From assembly GCF_018279705.1 (NCBI RefSeq), contig NZ_CP036498.1:3799001-3863000 (forward strand): DNA of 64,000 bases, given 5' to 3'. Below, piece after piece: positions 10,219 through 19,940 of the stretch. The position numbers and the translations under genes were made by a program. This DNA comes from Tardiphaga alba (GTDB lineage Bacteria > Pseudomonadota > Alphaproteobacteria > Rhizobiales > Xanthobacteraceae). The notes under the pieces are model-generated. The model ran no database searches and had not been told where the DNA came from. It saw only the letters and a list, made by a program, of their open reading frames with translations. How positions within the stretch are numbered: the first letter of the stretch is position 1; each line of letters starts with the position of its first letter.

Positions 10219-10307
10219 GTAGCCCGGATGGAGCGAAGCGCAATCCGGGGAAAGGCACATCAAAAGATCGCCGGTCCCCGGGTTACGCTTCGCTCCACCC
10301 GGGCTAC
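10219..10307. repeat. 89-bp palindromic intergenic repeat (copy 3)
   Basis: It begins GTAGCCCGGATGGAGCG and ends CACCCGGGCTAC, with the same length and symmetry as the copies at 3164 and 4072. Confidence 0.88.
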
Positions 10308-10316
10308 AATTTCGCG

Positions 10317-11378
10317 CTATTTCGCGCCGGCGAGCTGCGCGTATTTCCACGACGCCTGCGCCAGCGGCACGGTGCGCTTGGCGGATTCCATCGCCTTGGC
10401 CGACGACGCGGTGCCGTCGCGGACACGGCCCGCGATGCCCTGCAGAATGCCCGTAAGCCGGAACAGGTTGTAGCAATAGTACCAGTTCAGGTCCGGTACG
10501 TCCTTGCGACCGGCATAGTCGCAATAGATTTTTGCGGCTTCATCCATGGTCGGAATGTCGAGCGCCTTGTAATCGAGGTTTTCAAGGCCCGGCATGATCC
10601 ACTGCATCAAAAGATAGGTGAAGTCGGCCATGGGATCGCCGAGGGTCGACAGCTCCCAGTCGAGCACAGCCTGCACCTTCGGCTGCGTCGCATTGAACAC
10701 CATATTGTCGATGCGGTAGTCGCCATGCACCACTGACACCCGCTCCTGCTCCGGCACGGAGGTCGGCAGCCATTCGATCAGCCGCTCCATTTCCGGAATG
10801 AGCTGCGTCTCGGAGGCGCGATACTGCTTGGTCCAGCGATCGACCTGCCGCGCAAAATAATTGCCGGGACGGCCGAAGTCGCCGAGCCCGATCTTTTCGG
10901 GATCGTAGCTGTGCAATTGCGCCAGCGTTTCGATCTTCGAGGTGAAGATCGCGCGGCGCTCGCTCTTGTCGACATTCGGCAGCGCGGGATCCCAGAAGAT
11001 GCGGCCGTCTTCCATCGACATGACGTAGAAGGCCGAGCCGATCACATCGTCATCGGTGCAAAGCGCATAGGCCTTGGCGACAGGGAAACCCTGCTTGCCC
11101 AGTGCGGCAATCACCTTGTATTCGCGATCCACCGCATGCGCTGAGGGCAGCAGCTTGCCGAACGGCTTGCGCCGCATCACATAGGAGCGCTTCGGCGTGT
11201 TCAGCCGATAGGTCGGGTTGGACTGGCCGCCCTTGAATTGCAGCACGGTGAGCGGGCCCTCATAGCCCTCCACATTCTCGCGCATCCAGGCTTCGAGACG
11301 AATCTCATCGAAGCGATGCCGGTCTTCGACCGGCCGCGTGCCGTTATACTCGTCGTCGCGCTTCACACCATCGGTCAC
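10317..11378 (-). CDS. Phosphotransferase (APH/ACAD11-type kinase)
   Basis: A 353-residue kinase of the aminoglycoside-phosphotransferase fold, in the acyl-CoA-associated branch. KGGQSNPTYRL forms the nucleotide loop, VHGDYRIDN the catalytic loop, and DWELSTLGDP the metal-binding segment. In ACAD11 and in the bacterial Lva pathway such kinases phosphorylate 4-hydroxyacyl-CoAs so that a partner acyl-CoA dehydrogenase can remove the phosphate. The next upstream gene is exactly such a dehydrogenase (82-bp gap, same strand). GTG at 11378 follows GAGGAAGC. The 4-hydroxy acid role is inferred from context. Confidence 0.87.
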   Translation of the reverse strand: MTDGVKRDDEYNGTRPVEDRHRFDEIRLEAWMRENVEGYEGPLTVLQFKGGQSNPTYRLNTPKRSYVMRRKPFGKLLPSAHAVDREYKVIAALGKQGFPVAKAYALCTDDDVIGSAFYVMSMEDGRIFWDPALPNVDKSERRAIFTSKIETLAQLHSYDPEKIGLGDFGRPGNYFARQVDRWTKQYRASETQLIPEMERLIEWLPTSVPEQERVSVVHGDYRIDNMVFNATQPKVQAVLDWELSTLGDPMADFTYLLMQWIMPGLENLDYKALDIPTMDEAAKIYCDYAGRKDVPDLNWYYCYNLFRLTGILQGIAGRVRDGTASSAKAMESAKRTVPLAQASWKYAQLAGAK

Positions 11379-11460
11379 GTTGCTTCCTCGTTTCTTCTTA
11401 TCCAGGCTGGCGACGCAAGACGCTTGAAAGCGTGTCGCGTCGCGCCCGGAACACCGTTTC

Positions 11461-12696
<1,236 letters not shown>

Positions 12697-12896
12697 GGGG
12701 CGTTCCTCTTTGTTCTTCAAAATCTTTGGCAGCACTGTTGTCCCGTCGATGCACCTCCGCAAGCGAAAAATACGAGCGGATTGTCGCTCGCAACTCGCAG
12801 CGGCCGCGCGTCGCGGGGGCGACGGCGTGACGCGGAGATGACGACAATGCAGCGACATCGCGCTGCAGATTGACATTCCGCCCACTCAAACGATAG

Positions 12897-12916
12897 TTTC
12901 ATACACGTGTTTGAAA
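12897..12916. promoter_or_regulatory. Palindromic operator, probable TetR site
   Basis: The 20-bp near-perfect palindrome TTTCATACACGTGTTTGAAA has nine of ten paired positions. It lies in the 256-bp divergent region between the acyl-CoA dehydrogenase and the TetR-like gene. Its position and symmetry fit autoregulation and repression of the dehydrogenase-kinase pair. Confidence 0.65.
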
Positions 12917-12952
12917 AGCAATCACCCTGCTCCGCGCCATCTGCATGAGGCC

Positions 12953-13651
12953 ATGTCTCGCCAGAGCGGATTGCACGGGAAGGAATTTGCCTGGGATCGA
13001 CGCATGGCCGCAGACCGCACGCGCACTGCCATCATCACCGCCGCCGAACGGCTTTACGCCGAGCGCGGCTTTGCGGATGTGACGATGCGCGACATCGTCG
13101 CTGCCGCCGACGTCAATCTCGCCGCGGTGAACTATCACTTCGGCTCGAAGGACGAGTTGATCGCCGAACTGTTCGTGACGCGCAGCATCGCCACCAATCG
13201 CGAACGCCTGCGCGAATTGAAGGCGGCGGAAGAAGCCGGCAATGGCCGCGCCACCGCGCAGGAGATTTTCGCCGCTCTGGTCGGCCCGACGCTGCGCGGC
13301 TGTCTCGGCGAGGCGAAACAGCGCTCCGATGCGGCGCGCTTCATGATCCGCGCCTCGATCGAGAGCGTGCCGCCGATCCGCAAGATCAAGAATCGCGAGG
13401 TCGATCACCTCAAGCGCTTCGCCGCTGCCCTGCGCCGCACGTTGCCCGATCACGATCCCGCGGACATCTTCTGGGCGCTGCATTTCGCCCTCGCCATGGC
13501 CCACCAGACCATCCGCGACACCGAACGCCTCACGCGCATGTCGGACGGGCTATGCGATCTCGATAACGTACAGGCGATCATCGACCGCGTGGTGAGCGTC
13601 GCGCTGATGGCCCTGACGGGGAAGCCGGCACGGGCGAAGGCGCGGGCGTAG
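12953..13651 (+). CDS. TetR family transcriptional regulator
   Basis: A 232-residue protein with the N-terminal helix-turn-helix typical of TetR: ERGFADVTMRDIVAAADVN followed by NYHFGSKDEL. The C-terminal domain resembles the CerR/PsrA-type ligand-binding half. ATG at 12953 is chosen because the longer frame from TTG 12911 would overlap the operator; ATG at 13004 is also possible. It is probably the local repressor of the divergent acyl-CoA dehydrogenase, with an acyl-CoA as a plausible effector (inference). Confidence 0.88.
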   Translation: MSRQSGLHGKEFAWDRRMAADRTRTAIITAAERLYAERGFADVTMRDIVAAADVNLAAVNYHFGSKDELIAELFVTRSIATNRERLRELKAAEEAGNGRATAQEIFAALVGPTLRGCLGEAKQRSDAARFMIRASIESVPPIRKIKNREVDHLKRFAAALRRTLPDHDPADIFWALHFALAMAHQTIRDTERLTRMSDGLCDLDNVQAIIDRVVSVALMALTGKPARAKARA

Positions 13652-13660
13652 GCACGCTCC

Positions 13661-13770
13661 ACCTGTCATTACCCGCGAAAGCGGGTAATCTAGTAAACAC
13701 CGGTTTATGTGCGGCACATGTCCGTCAGTGTCTACTGGATTGCCCGGTCAAGCCGGGCAACGACAGATGT
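13661..13770. repeat. Palindromic intergenic repeat
   Basis: Two short inverted units lie here: TTACCCGCGAAAGCGGGTAA and, further on, TTGCCCGGTCAAGCCGGGCAA. They belong to the mosaic of small GC-rich hairpins seen throughout the window. A related element is at 16648-16733. Confidence 0.6.
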
Positions 13771-13820
13771 TCCACACCTTCCCTCTTACAACCACGCGAT
13801 TCGCAGCGTATGCCGCCCTC

Positions 13821-14510
13821 ATGAGCGCACAGGACGCCATCGACTTCGTATCGGACAATATCGCTGAAGTCGGCGAGCTGATGCGCTCGCTGTCCGGTCG
13901 TTATGAAGCCATCTTCGGCAACTTTCGTTCGGCTTGCGGCGTCGTCTGCGACCGCGCCGCGGACCTCTCCGAAGCCGCGCGCGACATCGCCGATCTGGCC
14001 ACCGCGGCCAGCGCCAGCGTCTATGCGCATATCCCGAACCAGCCCGCCCTCGCCTGCAGCAGCGGCTGCGCGGCCTGCTGCCATCTCTATGTTCAGGTGC
14101 CACCCGGCATCGCAGGGATGATGGCAGATCACATCGCCACTCACTTCTCGCCATCCGAGCGGGAAACCTTGCACGGCCGGCTGGAGCTTGCCGCCGCCGC
14201 TGCCCGCGATGCCGCCGAACTGACGAAACTTCGCCACCGCTGCCCCCTGCTCGGCGACGACAATCGCTGCACGGTCTATGACGTCCGCCCGCTGACCTGC
14301 CGCGCCTTTACCTCACGCTCGGTGGCGCGCTGCAACGACCTCGTTTTCGGCGACATCGCGGACGGCTCAGGCGTCGAGCAGAACGCAGCCCATTATCGCA
14401 TCCACATGGAAGCCACCTTTGCGCTCGAACAGGCAGCGCGAGACCGCGGATTGCCGGCGGAGCAGAAGGGACTAGCCGAGGCGCTGCTGGCGGAGATGGG
14501 CTCGCGCTAG
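13821..14510 (+). CDS. YkgJ-like cysteine-cluster protein
   Basis: A 229-residue protein of the YkgJ family (putative zinc- or iron-chelating domain). The N-terminal half is helical, then come CSSGCAACCH and a second cysteine set in CPLLGDDNRC and LTCRAF. Together they form a CxxxCxxCC...C...C metal site. The biochemical role of the family is not settled. ATG at 13821 starts MSAQDA; the open frame upstream passes through a repeat and is rejected. Confidence 0.8.
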   Translation: MSAQDAIDFVSDNIAEVGELMRSLSGRYEAIFGNFRSACGVVCDRAADLSEAARDIADLATAASASVYAHIPNQPALACSSGCAACCHLYVQVPPGIAGMMADHIATHFSPSERETLHGRLELAAAAARDAAELTKLRHRCPLLGDDNRCTVYDVRPLTCRAFTSRSVARCNDLVFGDIADGSGVEQNAAHYRIHMEATFALEQAARDRGLPAEQKGLAEALLAEMGSR

Positions 14511-14518
14511 AACGTCCC

Positions 14519-15103
14519 TCAAAACGTCGGCGGCGTACACGCGCTGATGACGTCACATGCCTTCGTCCCGACACAGCGAAACCGGTGCGGCCGTCGGCTC
14601 TCGAAGTAATAGGCATCGCCGGGATCGAGGATACGGCGCTCGTCATCGACGATGACTTCCAGCCGGCCCGCAATCACGATGCCGCCCTCCTCGCCGTCAT
14701 GCACCAGCGGCACGCGGCCGGTGTCGCTGCCGGGCTCGTAACGCTCCTTCAAAATCTGCAGGCTGCGCCCAAATAGATTGTCGCCGATCTGCCGATAGGA
14801 AATCGGCCCCTTGCCGATCTCGGTCAGTTCATCCGCCCGATAGAACGCCTTGCGCGGCCGGTCCGGCTCGATGGCGAAGAACTCCGCGAGCCCCATCGGG
14901 ATGCCGTCCAGGATGCGCTTCAGCGCGCCGACCGACGGGTTCATCTGGTTGGACTCGATCAGCGAGATGGTCGAGTTGGTGACGCCGGCGCGCTTGGCCA
15001 GTTCACGCTGGGACAGCTTGTGGCGCCCGCGCACGAAGCGCAGCCGTTCGCCGAGATCGATACTCACGCCATATTCCTGTTGCGGACGTTGCGGATCGAA
15101 CAA
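14519..15103 (-). CDS. XRE family regulator with C-terminal cupin domain
   Basis: A 194-residue protein of the PuuR-like type. The helix-turn-helix spans about residues 16-70 (KLSQRELAKRAGVTNSTISL) and a cupin sensor domain about 110-190, including LDPGDAYYF and PHRFRC. Such regulators usually control neighbouring amine or amino-acid catabolic genes. It is divergent from the omega-aminotransferase at 15227 with 123 bp between them, so it probably regulates that gene. Confidence 0.88.
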   Translation of the reverse strand: MFDPQRPQQEYGVSIDLGERLRFVRGRHKLSQRELAKRAGVTNSTISLIESNQMNPSVGALKRILDGIPMGLAEFFAIEPDRPRKAFYRADELTEIGKGPISYRQIGDNLFGRSLQILKERYEPGSDTGRVPLVHDGEEGGIVIAGRLEVIVDDERRILDPGDAYYFESRRPHRFRCVGTKACDVISACTPPTF

Positions 15104-15226
15104 ATATGGCTTGGCGTATCCAGCAAAATCAAGAGGTTGAGCAGCTCAAGAAAAGGACTTGTTGCAATGTTACGAACATGATCCAGATGCGAAAATCAGC
15201 CGGGTTACACCCCAAGGGAGCGCGCC

Positions 15227-16558
15227 GTGACCGTCCATCAGATTCCGAACAGCCTGCAACTCGATACTTTCTGGATGCCATTCACGGCCAATCGCCAGTT
15301 CAAGGCGGCGCCGCGCATGTTCTCGTCGGCCAAGGGCATGTATTACACCACCGAAGACGGCCGCCAGGTGATCGATGGCTCCGCCGGTCTTTGGTGCACC
15401 AATGCCGGCCACGGCCGCCGCGAGATCTCCAGCGCCGTGGAGAAGCAGCTCTCCACCCTCGATTTCGCGCCCGCCTTCCAGATGGGCCATCCGCTGGCTT
15501 TCGAATTCGCCAATCGTCTCGCCGAGATCGCCCCTGAAGGCCTCGACCGCATCTTCTTCACCAATTCCGGTTCGGAGTCTGGCGACACCGCGCTGAAGAT
15601 CGCCATCGCCTATCAGCGCGCCATCGGCCAGGCCACGCGCACGCGCCTGATCGGCCGCGAGCGCGGCTATCATGGCGTCGGCTTCGGCGGCACTTCGGTG
15701 GGCGGCATGGTCAACAACCGCCGCGCCTTCGTTTCGGCGCAGCTGCCGGGCATCGACCACATCCGCCACACCCACGATCTCGCGCGTAACGCGTTCTCGA
15801 AGGACCTGCCGGAATACGGCGCGGAATTCGCCGATGACGTCGAGCGTCTGGTCGCGCTGCACGGCGCCGACACCATCGCCGCCGTCATCGTCGAGCCCGT
15901 CCCCGGTTCGACGGGCGTGTTGCCGCCGCCGAAGGGCTATCTCGAGCGGCTGCGCGAGCTCTGCACCAAGCACGGCATCCTGTTGATTTTCGACGAAGTC
16001 ATCACCGGCTTCGGCCGCCTCGGCGCGCCCTTCGCATCGCAGTTCTTCGGCGTCACGCCGGATATCATGACCACCGCCAAGGGCATCACCAACGGCACCG
16101 TGCCGTGCGGCGCCGTGTTCGCCAGCCGCAAGGTCTATGATGGCCTGATGACCGGCCCGGAAGGCCAGATCGAGCTGTTCCACGGCTATACCTATTCGGC
16201 CCATCCGGTCGCCTGCGCCGCCGGCATCGCCACGCTCGACATCTACAAGAACGAAGGCCTGCTCACCCGCGCCGCCAAGATGGCGGACTACTGGCGCGAC
16301 AGCTTGCATGCGCTGAAGGGCCTGCCCAATGTCATCGACATCCGCAATTGCGGCCTGATGGGCGCCGTCGAACTCGCGCCCCGCAAGGATGCGCCGGGCG
16401 CGCGCGGCTATGAAGTGATGGTGGATTGCTTCAACACCGGCCTCTATCTGCGCCAGAGCGGCGACGCCTTCGCGATGTCGCCTCCGCTCACCGTCGAGAA
16501 GAACCATATCGACGACATGATGGAAATCCTCAGCGCCGCCATCAAGCGCGTCGCGTAA
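15227..16558 (+). CDS. Class III aminotransferase (beta-alanine/omega-amino acid:pyruvate type)
   Basis: A 443-residue PLP enzyme. DEVITGFGRLG carries the pyridine-contacting Asp, Lys285 in TTAKGITNG is the Schiff-base lysine, and FTNSGSESGDTALK is the phosphate-binding loop. The N-terminus LDTFWMPFTANRQFK is characteristic of beta-alanine:pyruvate transaminases. It would transfer an omega-amino group to pyruvate. GTG at 15227 follows AGGGAGCGCC. A strong terminator follows at 16581. Control by the divergent XRE-cupin protein is likely. Confidence 0.93.
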   Translation: MTVHQIPNSLQLDTFWMPFTANRQFKAAPRMFSSAKGMYYTTEDGRQVIDGSAGLWCTNAGHGRREISSAVEKQLSTLDFAPAFQMGHPLAFEFANRLAEIAPEGLDRIFFTNSGSESGDTALKIAIAYQRAIGQATRTRLIGRERGYHGVGFGGTSVGGMVNNRRAFVSAQLPGIDHIRHTHDLARNAFSKDLPEYGAEFADDVERLVALHGADTIAAVIVEPVPGSTGVLPPPKGYLERLRELCTKHGILLIFDEVITGFGRLGAPFASQFFGVTPDIMTTAKGITNGTVPCGAVFASRKVYDGLMTGPEGQIELFHGYTYSAHPVACAAGIATLDIYKNEGLLTRAAKMADYWRDSLHALKGLPNVIDIRNCGLMGAVELAPRKDAPGARGYEVMVDCFNTGLYLRQSGDAFAMSPPLTVEKNHIDDMMEILSAAIKRVA

Positions 16559-16580
16559 GCGACAGCAGAACGCACCAAGC

Positions 16581-16616
16581 AAAACCCCGACGGAGCGAAA
16601 GCGCCGTCGGGGTTTT
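16581..16616 (+). terminator. Rho-independent terminator after the aminotransferase
   Basis: AAAACCCCGACGG and CCGTCGGGGTTTT form a perfect 13-bp stem around AGCGAAAGCG, followed by CGTTTTAA. It begins 22 bases after the stop codon. Confidence 0.92.
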
Positions 16617-16647
16617 CGTTTTAAGAACCGATTCTGCCGTTCTATAC

Positions 16648-16733
16648 ACCGTCATGCCCGGCGAATGCCGGGTACCCACGTCTTTGCAACGGATGAAGAC
16701 GTGGATGGCCGGGACAAGCCCGGCCATGACGGT
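16648..16733. repeat. Palindromic intergenic repeat
   Basis: It starts ACCGTCATGCCCGGC and ends GCCCGGCCATGACGGT, an inverted repeat of about 86 bp. This is a common type of dispersed element in this lineage. Confidence 0.75.
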
Positions 16734-16753
16734 GCTTCAATTGACGATGGTCC

Positions 16754-17880
16754 CTAGCCCCGCGCCGCGATCAGCTGCCGGATGAATTCCGGCGCCTTTG
16801 CGCTCGGCAGCCAGCGCGTCACGGCGATCATGTCCGCCTCACGATCGATCCAGATCATGTTGCCGCCGGCGCCCAGCGCATAGACAGCGGTCTCCGGCGC
16901 GGCCTTGTTGGCATGCGGGCCGCGGTTCAGCCACCACAGGAAACCGTAATTCGGCTGGTTCGCCGACTGCGCCCACATGGCATCGATCCAGCCCTGCGAC
17001 AGCAGCCGCTTGCCATTCCAATCGCCGCCGCGCGCCATCAACAGGCCGAAGCGCGCATGGTCGTCGGCGCCGATGAACATGCCACCGCCCCAATGCCCGC
17101 CGCCTGGCACCGACTGCATCCGCTGGCCGTCGATCTCGACCCATGAATTGTCGTAACCGGCCCAGCTCCAGTTTTTCGACGCGCCGATCGGATCCATGAT
17201 GCGTTCACGCACCACATCCGGCAGTGGCCGCTTGAACAGGTTGAGCAGCGAGAACGACAGCAGGTTCACGCGCACATCGTTATATTCGTAGAATGTGCCC
17301 GGCGCCTGCAGCTCGCGCAGCTCGCCCTTGCGGCTGTTGTCGGCATTCGGCGCGACCAGACGGTTGTGGTCGATCTGATCCGGCTTGCCGAACATCTCGC
17401 CGCGCCATTCGCTGGTCTGCTCCAGCAGGTGCCGCCAGGTGACCTTGCCGTTATGCGCATCGGCAAACAGCGGCCCTGGCACGCGCTGGCCCACGGGCTC
17501 GTCGATATCGCCGATCAACCCGTCATCCACCGCGAGACCCGTGAGGACTGCGAGATAGCTCTTGGCAATGGAGAAGGTCATATCCGCGCGCGCGATGTCG
17601 CCCCACGACGCCAGCAGGTGGCCGCCTTGCAGCACCATGCCCGCGGGCCACCGCGCTCCTTCACCGGCCCCAGCACCGCGCTCCATGGCCCGGTTTCATT
17701 CCAGTCCACGTTCGGCGCATAGCGGCCGTCATCGTAATAGAAGCCGCGCGGCCACGGCGTCTCGTTGTCCTGCGCAAAACCCACGGCTGCCGCCAGCTTG
17801 TCCGGCGCATAGCCGGCCTGTTGTGGATCGATCTTGTCCCAGGCGTTTCCGCTGGCCGGGAAATAAGGTTGGTCAGTCAT
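16754..17880 (-). pseudogene. Serine hydrolase, frameshifted near 17645
   Basis: This is a beta-lactamase-fold serine hydrolase split over two frames. The first piece (17880 to about 17645) starts MTDQPYF and runs to LGPVKERGG. The second continues PAGMVLQGGH, holds the nucleophile motif SIAKS, and runs to the stop at 16754. Adding one C to the CCC run (plus-strand GGG at 17645-17647) joins them into a 375-residue protein with no other defect, so a sequencing indel is more likely than decay. A YDNS segment fits the second catalytic motif. It converges on the aminotransferase. Confidence 0.82.
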
Positions 17881-18027
17881 GGAGAATTCAAGCTCACTCT
17901 GGACAACACGCCACGTTTATTGACCGGATAGGCAGCGGCGGCAACCTATCAACACGTGAGCTGTTGCAGAGAACACGGCGGGAGCGGAAGACGGGACCTA
18001 CAAGGTCCCGCCCTCTCCGGCAGTTGC

Positions 18028-18951
18028 CTAGACTTCCAGCTTATCGCCGCCCTTCAGGTCGAGCATCGCACGCGCCTCATCCGGCGTTGCGATTTCGAGG
18101 CCGAGACCTTCGACGATCTTGCGCGCCAGCGTGACCTGCTCGGCATTGGACGACGCCATCCGTCCCGGCGCGGCCCATAGCGAATCCTCCAGGCCGACCC
18201 GGATATTGCCGCCCATGGCTGCAGCCATCGCCGCGATCGGCAGCTGATTGCGGCCGGCGCCAAGCACCGACCACACATATTTGTCGCCGAACAGGCGATC
18301 CGCCGTGCGCTTCATGTGCAGCACGTCTTCGGGATGCGCACCGGTGCCGCCCTGCAGGCCGAACACGGTCTGGATGAACAGTGGCGGCTTCACCAGGCCC
18401 TGATCGAGGAAGTAAGCGAGGTTGTAGAGATGCGCGGTGTCGTAGCATTCGAATTCGAAGCGCGTGCCGGTCTCGGCCAGCGTCTTCAGTACATATTCGA
18501 TGTCCTGGAACGTGTTGCGAAACACGATATCCTTGTTCTGCAGATGCTTCAGCTCCCAGTCATGCTCGAACGTCTTGAAGCGGTTCAGCATGCCGAAAAA
18601 GCCGAAATTCATCGAGCCCATGTTGAGCGATGCCACTTCCGGCTTGTACACGGCCGCGGGCCGCACGCGTTCATCCACCGTCATCGTCGGCGCGCCGCCG
18701 GTGGTGAGGTTGATCACCGCATTGGAGCGCTGCTTGATGATCTTCAGGAATGGCGCGAAGGCCTCGGGGCTCTGGTCGGGCTGCCCGGTCTTCGGATTGC
18801 GCGCATGGAGATGCACGATGGCGGCGCCGGCTTCCGCCGCATCGACGGCCGCATCGGCGATTTCCTGCGGCGTCACCGGCAGCGCCTTGGACATCGAGGG
18901 CGTGTGGATCGCCCCCGTTACGGCACAGGTGATAATGACTTTGCGGCTCAT
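18028..18951 (-). CDS. BKACE family beta-keto acid cleavage enzyme (DUF849)
   Basis: A 307-residue TIM-barrel enzyme of the BKACE family, which cleaves a beta-keto acid with acetyl-CoA to give acetoacetate and a CoA ester. ITCAVTGAIHTP opens the barrel. The zinc ligands are expected in HLHAR (two His) and in the FECYD region Glu, and GGTGAHPEDVLHM and VGLEDSLW are typical. A 3-hydroxy-acid dehydrogenase immediately upstream (36-bp gap) would supply the keto acid. This resembles the carnitine cluster logic, although the true substrate is unknown. Confidence 0.9.
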   Translation of the reverse strand: MSRKVIITCAVTGAIHTPSMSKALPVTPQEIADAAVDAAEAGAAIVHLHARNPKTGQPDQSPEAFAPFLKIIKQRSNAVINLTTGGAPTMTVDERVRPAAVYKPEVASLNMGSMNFGFFGMLNRFKTFEHDWELKHLQNKDIVFRNTFQDIEYVLKTLAETGTRFEFECYDTAHLYNLAYFLDQGLVKPPLFIQTVFGLQGGTGAHPEDVLHMKRTADRLFGDKYVWSVLGAGRNQLPIAAMAAAMGGNIRVGLEDSLWAAPGRMASSNAEQVTLARKIVEGLGLEIATPDEARAMLDLKGGDKLEV

Positions 18952-18987
18952 GTCAGTCTCCGTCTTGCTGTTGAGAGATCATGCGGT

Positions 18988-19932
18988 TCAGGATGTGCGT
19001 TGCGCAGCCTTGTGGGCTGCCAATGCTGCCAGGCGTTCGTTGCGCTGCTGTGTCAGCGCAGCAATCCGCTCCGGTGACGGCTGATGCGGCCATGCCGCGA
19101 TCACCCGATCGACATTCGGGCTCTGATAGACCTCGGGGCCGGCCGCGGCCGCAGCGAGTTCCTTGTAGAAGCCGGTATAGCGCGCGCAGTAGTCCGGAAT
19201 GCCACCGGGCGCATTGAGCTCGATGGTTTCCAGCGGGCCGAGAAACGACCAGCGCAAGCCCAGGCCATCCTTGACGGTGTGATCGAGATCCTCGGCCGAC
19301 ACATAACCCTCGCCCACGAGCCGGAACGCCTCGGCCAGCAAGGCGCCCTGCAGCCGGTTGAGGATGAAACCATTGATCTCGCGATTGACCGTGACCGGCA
19401 CCTGCCCGATCTCGCGATAGATGGCGCGGGCGCGATCGATGGTCTGCTGCGACGTCCACGGTGCACCGCAGAGTTCGACCAGCGGCACCAGATGCGGTGG
19501 ATTGACGGGATGACCGACCAGGCATCGCGCACGCCCCGGCAGCATTTCCGTGAAACGCGAGGCGACGATGGCCGATGTGGATGAGGCCAGCAGCGCATCG
19601 GCGGGCGCGAGCCGATCCAGTTCCGCGAAAATCGCGATCTTCTGATCGACATTTTCGGGACCGTTCTCCTGCACGAAGGCGACATCCTTCACAGCATCTG
19701 CCAGATCGGCCGCGATCGATATCCGTGCAGCCGCGCCATCGGGATCACTGGCAAGACCGTGACGCGCCAGCGCATGCAACTCATCACGAATGAGTTTTGG
19801 CGCTGCCTCCAGCGTCGGGCGATGCGGATCGGTCAATCGCACGGTCCATCCGGCACGCGCAAAGATGGCAGCCCATGCGCGCCCGATCAGTCCAACGCCC
19901 ACGATCCCGACATGTCGATCTTTCATTGTCAT
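18988..19932 (-). CDS. 3-hydroxyacyl-CoA dehydrogenase-fold enzyme, lambda-crystallin-like
   Basis: A 314-residue NAD-dependent 3-hydroxy acid dehydrogenase. The Rossmann motif GIVGVGLIG is N-terminal, the conserved AHPVNPP block reads GHPVNPPHLVPLVEL, and EINGFILNRLQ and GLGLRWSFLGPLETI are typical of lambda-crystallin (L-gulonate 3-dehydrogenase) and related carnitine dehydrogenases. It probably makes the beta-keto acid for the BKACE enzyme downstream. ATG at 19932 lies eight bases after the transporter stop, so it is translated in the same operon. Confidence 0.88.
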   Translation of the reverse strand: MTMKDRHVGIVGVGLIGRAWAAIFARAGWTVRLTDPHRPTLEAAPKLIRDELHALARHGLASDPDGAAARISIAADLADAVKDVAFVQENGPENVDQKIAIFAELDRLAPADALLASSTSAIVASRFTEMLPGRARCLVGHPVNPPHLVPLVELCGAPWTSQQTIDRARAIYREIGQVPVTVNREINGFILNRLQGALLAEAFRLVGEGYVSAEDLDHTVKDGLGLRWSFLGPLETIELNAPGGIPDYCARYTGFYKELAAAAAGPEVYQSPNVDRVIAAWPHQPSPERIAALTQQRNERLAALAAHKAAQRTS

Positions 19933-19940
19933 CGTTGTTC

